The notes under the pieces are model-generated. The model searched no databases and was not told the origin of the DNA. It saw only the letters and a list, made by a program, of their open reading frames with translations. A program made the position numbers and the translations under genes. From contig DPVY01000344.1 in assembly GCA_003527965.1 (NCBI GenBank), forward strand, positions 1 through 7,347: DNA of 7,347 bases, in the 5' to 3' direction. This document shows, piece by piece, positions 1 through 5,142 of the stretch (positions are counted from its first letter, which is position 1; every line of letters starts with the position of its first letter). This DNA comes from Fidelibacterota bacterium (GTDB lineage: Bacteria > Fidelibacterota > UBA2242).

Positions 1-89
1 AAAACAAGAAAATGACTATTAAAAGACTATATATGTAGTAAGAGATTAATGAAATATTCAATGATTTTTTTAAATAATTAAATAATTGT

Positions 90-116
90 TCCGTCAGGTC
101 TAAGAACCAGGCGGGA
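90..116. repeat. Imperfect inverted repeat (hairpin)
   Basis: The left arm TCCGTCAGGT can pair with the right arm ACCAGGCGGGA around a 6-base loop (CTAAGA), with one bulged base, one G-T pair and one A-A mismatch. It is a GC-rich island in very AT-rich DNA. No T-run follows on either strand, so it is not a standard intrinsic terminator. It could be the end of an upstream transcript or a copy of a dispersed REP-like element, which cannot be told from one copy. Confidence 0.3.
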
Positions 117-309
117 CTGAAAAAGTATAAGGTAGAACCATTCAACTTTTTAGGCGCTTGTTGGATATCTGGTTTTTTATTGGGATTATTGCAAAATATT
201 TAGAAATTTAAAGTATTGTGATTAAACTAATGCAAAACAACAAATGATTTTTCCGGGTTTGTAATACATTGCTAACGATTATTCTCCGGAAACGACATTT
301 AGGAATAAA

Positions 310-331
310 TGTAATTAAAAATTGCATTACA
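310..331. promoter_or_regulatory. Inverted repeat TGTAAT-N10-ATTACA, possible operator
   Basis: Two perfect 6-base arms (310-315 and 326-331) are separated by 10 bases and overlap the candidate -35 region at 322-327. The size and symmetry suit a dimeric regulator, but I do not recognise a specific family consensus. In DNA this AT-rich such a repeat can also arise by chance. Confidence 0.25.
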
Positions 332-350
332 ATGATGATCTGTTTAATAT
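322..350 (+). promoter_or_regulatory. Possible sigma70-type promoter
   Basis: TTGCAT (322-327) and TAATAT (345-350) are separated by 17 bases. They match the -35 and -10 consensus at 3 of 6 and 4 of 6 positions. The site lies just upstream of the strong ribosome binding site at 368-373, which is the right place to drive the NfeD-like relic and the lipase gene. AT-rich DNA yields such matches easily, so this is weak. Confidence 0.3.
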
Positions 351-378
351 TATCCTGATATTTTAATAGGAGGGAGCT

Positions 379-519
379 ATGGGTGCATGAAAACAATATT
401 TTAGTCCTGGAATCAGCTGGTTTATTCTTGGATTGGGAATGTTGTTGTTGGAATTTGTCGGAATGATAAAATCTGCGACAACCGTATTAAAAGATCAAAA
501 AATTGAATTGGGAATTTAA
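379..519 (+). pseudogene. NfeD-like membrane protein relic, interrupted by TGA at codon 4
   Basis: A near-ideal Shine-Dalgarno AGGAGG (368-373) stands 5 bases before ATG 379. The frame reads M-G-A, then TGA (388-390), then continues open to TAA 517-519. The continuation contains FSPGISWFILGLGMLLLEF, a hydrophobic segment with the P-G-x-x-W-F and L-L-L-E-F pattern found at the start of short NfeD-family membrane proteins, whose partners are SPFH/stomatin proteins. The family normally goes on with more membrane segments and an OB-fold tail. Here only about 20 unrelated-looking residues follow, so most of the protein is missing even if the TGA were ignored. The frame stops 1 base before the lipase ATG. 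TGA is not recoded in this genome as far as can be seen, since the neighbouring genes are full length without in-frame TGA. The family call rests on one segment. A sequencing error or a genuine tiny membrane protein with another start are alternatives. Confidence 0.4.
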
Positions 520-520
520 A

Positions 521-1360
521 ATGATATATCAACATGGATCATTTCAAGGAAAAGACGGGGTTATGCTATTTAAACAATCCTGGTTTCCGAAGGAGGAAGT
601 AAAGGCCGTCATATTATTGGTGCATGGTTTTGGAGAGCATAGCCGCCGATATGAACATGTCGCCGAATTTCTGACGTCAAAAGGGTTTGGGATCGAGACT
701 TTTGACTTACGGGGGCACGGGAAATCCGACGGGCGCCGTGCATTTGTAAATTCTTTTGACGAATATTTAAGTGACCTGGATGTTTTTTATACCGAACTAA
801 AAAAGCAGTATCCGCATACGCCGCTATTTTTATATGGTCACAGCATGGGCGCGACGATAAGCGCGCTGTATGTCATTACCCGAAGCCCTGACTTCCATGG
901 TCTGCTGCTGAGCGGAATTTCGCTAAAAACAGGCGCTGATATTTCACCAATACTCATTAAAATGTCATCAATTGTTGGGAAATACGCCCCGAAAATGAAA
1001 ACAACAAAACTTGATGGAAATTCCATATCCCGTGATCCGGCGGTCGTTAAAAATTATAATGAAGATCCTTTAAATTATCGGGAAGGAATTCCTGCCCGGA
1101 CAGGTCTTGAACTGCTGACCGCGATGCAAAGAATACAAATTCAGATGGATAAAATTAAACTTCCGATTCTGATTATGTACGGATCCAGTGATAAACTCTG
1201 TAATCCGGAGGGTAGTATGGAGCTGTTTGATGCTGTTAGCTCAGCGGACAAAACACTCAAAACGTATGCGGGATTCTATCATGAAATTCATAATGATCCT
1301 GAGAAACAGCGCGTTTTTGAGGATGTCGCCGGCTGGCTTACCGGGCATTTGGCTGATTAA
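521..1360 (+). CDS. Monoacylglycerol lipase-type alpha/beta hydrolase
   Basis: This is a predicted serine hydrolase of the monoacylglycerol lipase / lysophospholipase group (Hydrolase_4 type), 279 residues, the usual family length. In order it shows the oxyanion-hole HG motif VHGFGEHS (residues 34-41), the strand and loop FDLRGHGKSDG (61-71), the nucleophile elbow GHSMG (106-110, Ser108), the acid in YGSSD (220-224, Asp224) and the catalytic histidine in YHEIHND (253-259, His254). It would release fatty acid and glycerol from monoacylglycerol; a lysophospholipid or other ester substrate is possible. There is no signal peptide, so it should act in the cytoplasm. I chose ATG 521, one base after the stop of the NfeD-like frame and behind a weak GGGA, over an in-frame TTG at 503 that would add six residues. 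The glpK and fadL-type genes downstream support a role in acylglycerol use. The family is near certain, the substrate less so. Confidence 0.9.
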   Translation: MIYQHGSFQGKDGVMLFKQSWFPKEEVKAVILLVHGFGEHSRRYEHVAEFLTSKGFGIETFDLRGHGKSDGRRAFVNSFDEYLSDLDVFYTELKKQYPHTPLFLYGHSMGATISALYVITRSPDFHGLLLSGISLKTGADISPILIKMSSIVGKYAPKMKTTKLDGNSISRDPAVVKNYNEDPLNYREGIPARTGLELLTAMQRIQIQMDKIKLPILIMYGSSDKLCNPEGSMELFDAVSSADKTLKTYAGFYHEIHNDPEKQRVFEDVAGWLTGHLAD

Positions 1361-1466
1361 AAAGACAACAGGTTCATTCGGCATAAAATTGACCGAAGCG
1401 GAATGGGCCATCAACACATTTTAGTATATACAGGATATCGATATTGTTTTATAGGAATGGAGTAAA
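1361..1466. other. Short intergenic gap, no clear signal
   Basis: This 106-base gap separates the lipase and the phosphate transporter. It contains a weak inverted repeat, TTCGG with CCGAA, around an 11-base loop and no T-run, so I see no terminator. No promoter with proper spacing stands out. Co-transcription of the flanking genes is possible but not shown. Confidence 0.4.
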
Positions 1467-3128
1467 ATGCTTGGGATAATTTTGCGATTATTGGGCGCCA
1501 TCGGCGTATTTTTGTTCGGTATGCGCATCATGAGTGATGCAATTCAGAAGGTGGCGGGTGACCGCTTACAGAATGTTCTGAATTATATGACTACCAACCG
1601 GCTGGCAGCCGTATTTACCGGTTTTCTGATCACCGGAATCATTCAATCCTCATCGGCGACAACAGTCATGGTTGTCAGTTTCGCCAATGCCGGCTTACTG
1701 AATTTAACCCAGGCTATCGGCGTTATTATGGGGGCAAATATCGGGACCACGGTCACCACCTGGATCGTCTCCTTTTTGGGTTTCAAGGTGGAAATCACGG
1801 CTTTTGCCTTACCGATCGTCGGGCTGGGGCTTCCTTTTTTATTTAGTAAATATCGTCGGCGCCGTGATTATGGAGAGGTGATAATAGGTCTTGGACTCCT
1901 TTTTATCGGACTGGGCTTTTTGAAAAGCAACGTGCCCGATATCAATGAGGAAGCTCTCTTTTTTCTGGAGAAGTACTCTAACTTAGGATTTTTGACTTTT
2001 TTGATATTTGTGGCGATAGGGACAGTTTTAACAATTATTCTGGAATCTTCCAGCGCCGCAATGGCGATTACGGTGACGCTGGCTTATAAAGGCTATATCG
2101 GTTTTGGCCCGGCGGCGGCGATTTGCCTCGGGGAGAATATCGGTACGACGTTCAAAGTATTCCTGGTGTCCATTGGGACCAGCGTCAACGCCCGGCGGAC
2201 GGCACGTTCGCATTTCTTCTTCAATTTTATCGGGGTGGTCTGGATGGGCTTTATCTTTCAGTATTTTTGCCGTTTCACTTTATGGATCGCCCCCTGGGAC
2301 AGCGCTCTGCAGGCTAACCTGCCATTGAACCTGGCCTTATTTCACACCATTTTTAATTTGACAAACACGCTACTGTTTCTGCCCTTTTTAACGAACTTTG
2401 CCGGCTTTATTGAAACCCTGGTTAAACCGACCGAGGTAGATAAATACCGTAGCTATCAATTGCAATATATTCACGCCGGTGTGCAGGATGCCGCTCAATT
2501 GAATATCATGAATGCTCGTGCGGAAGTATCCCGGATGGGTGAAGTCGTTGAAAAGATGTTTAACCTCTTTCTGAAATTGTTTATGGAGCCTAATCGTAAA
2601 AATGGGGAACTGGTTGAGCAGGTAAAAGAACTGGAGGAACTGACCGACCAGATGCAGGAGGAAATTTCGAAATATCTGGTTCAGTGTTTCCAGGACGAAC
2701 TTATCGGAACCAACGTTAAGGCGGTTCAGATTATGTTGCGGGTGGTTCATGAATTGGAGAATATCGGAGACTCTATCTATAAGTTGGTGGTGTTGGCTAA
2801 CAAGAAAAGTTATAAATCGATTACATTTCATCCGAAAGCCGATGAAGAGTTGCACAATTACTCCGCTCTTATAAAGAAATTTATCGATATGTACAAGAAT
2901 CACCTGAATAAAAAATTTGACAATCATGAGATGAATAACGCCTACTCTCTGGAAAACGAAGTGAACCGGTTGCGCAATTCCTTAAGCAAAGCGACCCGAA
3001 AACGCCTGCAAGATGGATCGAATGTGCGCGCCGAACTTCTCTACATGGATATGGTTAAAAGTTTTGAAAATATCGGTGATAATTTGTTGAATATTGCCCA
3101 GGCTTTGCGGCAGTTGGGTGAAGAATAA
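1467..3128 (+). CDS. Na+/phosphate cotransporter family protein with PhoU-like C-terminal domain
   Basis: This inner-membrane carrier is predicted to import inorganic phosphate with sodium (Na_Pi_cotrans family, NptA/YjbB-like), 553 residues, a normal length for the PhoU-fused form. The membrane part, about residues 1-318, shows the family's internal duplication. QSSSATT (60-66) and GANIGTT (89-95) in the first half correspond to ESSSAAM (193-199) and GENIGTT (222-228) in the second. From about residue 340 the protein is hydrophilic and helical, with two PhoU-type signatures: HELENIGDS (428-436) and KSFENIGDN (531-539). Such domains bind metal clusters and are thought to regulate transport. 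ATG 1467 is preceded by GGAG at 1459-1462. The next gene, glpK, starts 22 bases after the stop, so the two are likely one transcript. Homologues may work in either direction (YjbB is linked to phosphate export), so import is an inference. Confidence 0.92.
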   Translation: MLGIILRLLGAIGVFLFGMRIMSDAIQKVAGDRLQNVLNYMTTNRLAAVFTGFLITGIIQSSSATTVMVVSFANAGLLNLTQAIGVIMGANIGTTVTTWIVSFLGFKVEITAFALPIVGLGLPFLFSKYRRRRDYGEVIIGLGLLFIGLGFLKSNVPDINEEALFFLEKYSNLGFLTFLIFVAIGTVLTIILESSSAAMAITVTLAYKGYIGFGPAAAICLGENIGTTFKVFLVSIGTSVNARRTARSHFFFNFIGVVWMGFIFQYFCRFTLWIAPWDSALQANLPLNLALFHTIFNLTNTLLFLPFLTNFAGFIETLVKPTEVDKYRSYQLQYIHAGVQDAAQLNIMNARAEVSRMGEVVEKMFNLFLKLFMEPNRKNGELVEQVKELEELTDQMQEEISKYLVQCFQDELIGTNVKAVQIMLRVVHELENIGDSIYKLVVLANKKSYKSITFHPKADEELHNYSALIKKFIDMYKNHLNKKFDNHEMNNAYSLENEVNRLRNSLSKATRKRLQDGSNVRAELLYMDMVKSFENIGDNLLNIAQALRQLGEE

Positions 3129-3137
3129 GAAAAATCA

Positions 3138-3142
3138 GAGGA
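3138..3142 (+). promoter_or_regulatory. Ribosome binding site deciding the glpK start
   Basis: GAGGA lies 8 bases before ATG 3151 and after the transporter stop codon at 3126-3128. It supports this ATG over the in-frame ATG at 3094, which has no comparable site. The protein starting here, MYILAIDQGTTG, begins exactly as glycerol kinases do. Confidence 0.75.
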
Positions 3143-3150
3143 TTATTGCG

Positions 3151-4602
3151 ATGTATATCTTAGCCATAGATCAGGGAACTACCGGGACACGATCAATACT
3201 GTTTGACCAAAAGGGAAAAATTGTAAAATCGGTTTATAAGGAATTTACCCAATATTATCCCAAACCCGGCTGGGTGGAACATGATCCCCTCGAGATATGG
3301 CAGACAGTGGTCACTACTGTTGAAGAACTGTGTGCTGATTACAAGGGTAAAATCATAGGCATAGGCATAACAAATCAGCGGGAAACAACCGTAGTGTGGG
3401 ATAAAACAAGCGGGAAACCTGTTTATAACGCTATCGTTTGGCAATGTCGGCGAACAGCCCCGTTGTGTGAAAAACTTAAAAAACACCAATCCCGCTTTAA
3501 ATCCAAAACCGGTCTGCCGGTGGACGCCTATTTCAGTGGAACAAAGATCCGCTGGATTTTAGATCAACTCGATGATTATCCTTCCGGGCAATTATTATTC
3601 GGAACTATCGATACCTGGCTGATCTGGAACCTGACAAAGGGGAAAGTTCATGCAACCGATTACACCAATGCCTCCCGCACGCTGCTGTATAATATCCTTG
3701 AAAAGTCCTGGGACAAGGAACTGGCAAAACTGATTGGTGTTCCACTCACAATGCTGCCGGAAGTAAAGCGATCAATGGATGATTATGGAACGGTAGAGAG
3801 CATTAAATGTATCCAGGGTGTTCCAATATTGGGAGTAGCCGGAGACCAGCAGGCGGCATTGTTCGGGCAGGGCTGCATCACACGAGGCAGCGTGAAAAAT
3901 ACCTACGGAACCGGTTGCTTTGCTATGATGAATACCGGGCAATCTTTCCTGTTATCGGAAGCCGGATTGCTGACGACGCTGGCTGTGGACAAATCCGGGA
4001 ATCCCTGTTATGCCATGGAGGGATCGATTTTTATCGGTGGAGCCGTGATTCAGTGGTTGCGCGATGAACTTAAACTCATCAAAAATGCCGCTGAAAGTGA
4101 AACGGCTGCGCGACGTGTCGATAATAATAACGGCGTTTATATTGTCCCGGCTTTTGTGGGCTTGGGCGCGCCGCACTGGGATATGGACGCCCGGGGGATC
4201 ATTACCGGTCTGACCCGGGGCGCCAATCGGGATCATATCATTCGGGCGGCACTGGAATCGATTGCTTTTCAGAGTTATGATGTGCTGGCAATGATGGCGG
4301 AAGAGACCGGAATTTATTTCAGGAATCTGGTGGTCGACGGCGGGGCGGTAATGAATAACTTTCTGATGCAGTTTCAGGCAGATATTCTTGGCAAACCGGT
4401 ATTGCGACCGAAAATTACTGAGTCAACATCGGCGGGCGCTGCGTATCTTGCCGGATTGCAAGCGGGTTTCTGGGGAAGTATCGATGAATTAAAAGTACTA
4501 AAAGAGTATGATAAAACATTCTTTCCAAAAATGAACAGTAAAGATCGAAATAACTATATTCAGGGCTGGCAAAAAGCCTTGCGCCAGGCCAAGCAGAAAT
4601 AA
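3151..4602 (+). CDS. glpK: Glycerol kinase
   Basis: This FGGY-family kinase phosphorylates glycerol with ATP to sn-glycerol-3-phosphate in the cytoplasm. It has 483 residues, slightly short of the usual 495-500. Residues 7-13 (DQGTTGT) form the first phosphate-binding motif. Glycerol contacts are conserved by alignment from memory with the E. coli enzyme: Arg77-Glu78 in NQRETT, Trp97 in VWQCRR, Tyr127 in YFSGTK, and Asp232-Gln233 in AGDQQAALFGQ. YGTGCF (252-257), PAFVGLGAPHWD (333-344) and the second FGGY signature around GGAVMNNFLMQFQADILG (398-414) are also present. ATG 3151 is preferred, with GAGGA at 3138-3142 eight bases upstream. An in-frame ATG at 3094 would add 19 residues of poor quality and overlap the transporter gene. 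The glycine-rich fructose-1,6-bisphosphate loop of the E. coli enzyme is absent (residues 216-226), and so is the HPr-phosphorylated histidine region of Firmicutes. Neighbouring lipase and FadL genes suggest lipid-derived glycerol as substrate. No glpF or glpD is in view. Confidence 0.96.
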   Translation: MYILAIDQGTTGTRSILFDQKGKIVKSVYKEFTQYYPKPGWVEHDPLEIWQTVVTTVEELCADYKGKIIGIGITNQRETTVVWDKTSGKPVYNAIVWQCRRTAPLCEKLKKHQSRFKSKTGLPVDAYFSGTKIRWILDQLDDYPSGQLLFGTIDTWLIWNLTKGKVHATDYTNASRTLLYNILEKSWDKELAKLIGVPLTMLPEVKRSMDDYGTVESIKCIQGVPILGVAGDQQAALFGQGCITRGSVKNTYGTGCFAMMNTGQSFLLSEAGLLTTLAVDKSGNPCYAMEGSIFIGGAVIQWLRDELKLIKNAAESETAARRVDNNNGVYIVPAFVGLGAPHWDMDARGIITGLTRGANRDHIIRAALESIAFQSYDVLAMMAEETGIYFRNLVVDGGAVMNNFLMQFQADILGKPVLRPKITESTSAGAAYLAGLQAGFWGSIDELKVLKEYDKTFFPKMNSKDRNNYIQGWQKALRQAKQK

Positions 4603-4650
4603 TTTACAACAAGTTAAATATTTACACCGGTGTCTTGTCAAATTTGTAAA
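4603..4650. repeat. Nested inverted repeats just after glpK
   Basis: TTTACAA (4603-4609) pairs with TTGTAAA (4644-4650), ACAAG (4609-4613) with CTTGT (4634-4638), and a self-complementary ACACCGGTGT (4624-4633) sits inside. The set begins right after the glpK stop codon. It could fold as a branched or extended hairpin at the 3' end of the mRNA. No T-run follows, so a standard intrinsic terminator is not shown. Confidence 0.4.
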
Positions 4651-4740
4651 GTCGGATTAAGTCTCTTTAGTTTAATTTGAGCGTCATAGAAATAATCAGA
4701 TTAATTCCGGAATCCACGCTATACAAGGCTCTCTAAAATT

Positions 4741-4771
4741 TCGGCAATATATCTCAACTTTTGATTGCCGA
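4741..4771. repeat. Perfect 8-bp inverted repeat with 15-base loop
   Basis: TCGGCAAT (4741-4748) is the exact reverse complement of ATTGCCGA (4764-4771). As RNA this would make a stable hairpin on either strand. There is no T-run after it, so it is more likely an RNA structural element or a protein binding site than a terminator. Confidence 0.4.
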
Positions 4772-4801
4772 GGGAATCAACCATAAGATTGCATTCCGAG
4801 A

Positions 4802-4817
4802 CTTGACTTAAGTCAAG
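4802..4817. promoter_or_regulatory. Perfect 16-bp palindrome, Crp/Fnr-like operator candidate
   Basis: CTTGACTTAAGTCAAG is fully self-complementary. Its core TTGAC-N4-GTCAA has the spacing and outer TTGA/TCAA half-sites of Crp/Fnr-family operators (the FNR consensus is TTGAT-N4-ATCAA). It lies 325 bp before the FadL-type start codon and about 155 bp upstream of the candidate promoter at 4972-5001. A redox-, nitric-oxide- or cAMP-type regulator is plausible, but no regulator gene is in the window and the assignment is inferred. Confidence 0.45.
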
Positions 4818-4971
4818 GGCTGGCAAACCTACGGAAATAGTTAACCCTGTAGCAGATTCCAAGTATGTTTTCAGTTAGGCTGTTAACGTTTCTTTTCCTT
4901 CTTAAATGCCGGGAATTGATTGTTTTTATCCGATGCCTGAAAGAGATTGTTAACGATAAAAAATAAATATT

Positions 4972-5001
4972 TTGTTTTTCTGAAAGATTTATCTTTATAT
5001 T
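4972..5001 (+). promoter_or_regulatory. Possible promoter for the FadL-type gene
   Basis: TTGTTT (4972-4977) and TATATT (4996-5001) are separated by 18 bases and match the sigma70 -35 and -10 consensus at 3 of 6 and 5 of 6 positions. Transcription would start near 5008 and give a leader of about 135 bases. The surroundings are very AT-rich, so other start points are possible. Confidence 0.35.
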
Positions 5002-5130
5002 CACTCTTAATAAGTGGAAAAATGGTGATGTCGATGTGTTGCTGTTTTTTCATTAAAGGAGTGAGGGTAGAGCGGATGAGGGCAGTAAAAAACCTGTCAC
5101 ATTTCAAATTTGCTCAAAAAAAGTAACCAA

Positions 5131-5135
5131 AGGAG
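5131..5135 (+). promoter_or_regulatory. Ribosome binding site deciding the FadL-type start
   Basis: AGGAG lies 7 bases before ATG 5143. This favours that codon over an in-frame TTG at 5110, which would put eleven charged residues ahead of the signal peptide. Confidence 0.8.
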
Positions 5136-5142
5136 AAACAAC

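Larger units (their letters stand above)
1..378. other. AT-rich intergenic stretch with no gene seen
   Basis: All six frames are broken by frequent stops, apart from a 62-codon reverse-strand frame at 208-396. That frame has no ribosome binding site and a composition typical of translated AT-rich noncoding DNA, so I do not call it. The stretch holds an imperfect hairpin near 90-116 and, close to its right end, a possible promoter and a small inverted repeat, listed separately. It probably contains the promoter region for the genes that follow, but nothing in it could be assigned with confidence. Confidence 0.6.
4603..5142. other. 540-bp noncoding region rich in palindromes
   Basis: No gene is supported here. 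Two overlapping reverse-strand frames (4813-5004 and 4883-5107) lack ribosome binding sites and recognisable protein features. The left part (4603-4820) is dense in inverted repeats: nested arms at 4603-4650, ATTCCGGAAT at 4704-4713, TCGGCAAT with ATTGCCGA at 4741-4771, and a 16-bp perfect palindrome at 4802-4817. The middle holds three GTTAAC copies (4840, 4882, 4949). The right part holds a possible promoter and the leader of the FadL-type gene. The content suggests the end of the glpK transcript followed by a regulated promoter region; a small structured RNA cannot be excluded. Confidence 0.6.

Noticed and set aside
388..390. TGA as a recoded sense codon or selenocysteine
   Set aside because: The four complete genes are full length with no in-frame TGA and use TGG for tryptophan. 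I saw no adjacent hairpin resembling a SECIS, and the frame is also shortened downstream.
208..396. Reverse-strand 62-codon frame
   Set aside because: It has no ribosome binding site, AT-driven composition and no recognisable motif, and it overlaps the promoter region and start of the NfeD-like frame on the other strand.
503..520. TTG start at 503 for the lipase
   Set aside because: It would add six residues without a better ribosome binding site. ATG 521 follows the preceding stop codon by one base and gives the normal family N-terminus.
1188..1424. Forward frame overlapping the lipase 3' end
   Set aside because: It lies mostly inside the lipase in another frame, and its composition (runs of R, M and K) shows no family resemblance.
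2388..2927. Reverse-strand 179-codon frame inside the Na+/Pi transporter
   Set aside because: It is fully antisense to a confidently identified gene, has no ribosome binding site, and no recognisable domain is visible in it.
3094..3150. Upstream ATG start for glycerol kinase
   Set aside because: It would overlap the transporter gene and add 19 residues not seen in the family. ATG 3151 has a good GAGGA and the canonical N-terminus.
3952..4236. Reverse-strand frame inside glpK
   Set aside because: It is antisense to conserved glycerol kinase sequence and has no independent support.
4813..5107. Two overlapping reverse-strand frames in the intergenic region
   Set aside because: They are short, lysine- and asparagine-rich from AT bias, have no ribosome binding sites, and overlap each other in different frames.
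5110..5142. TTG start for the FadL-type gene
   Set aside because: It would place a charged eleven-residue extension before the signal peptide and would use the AGGAG at 5131-5135 as coding sequence.
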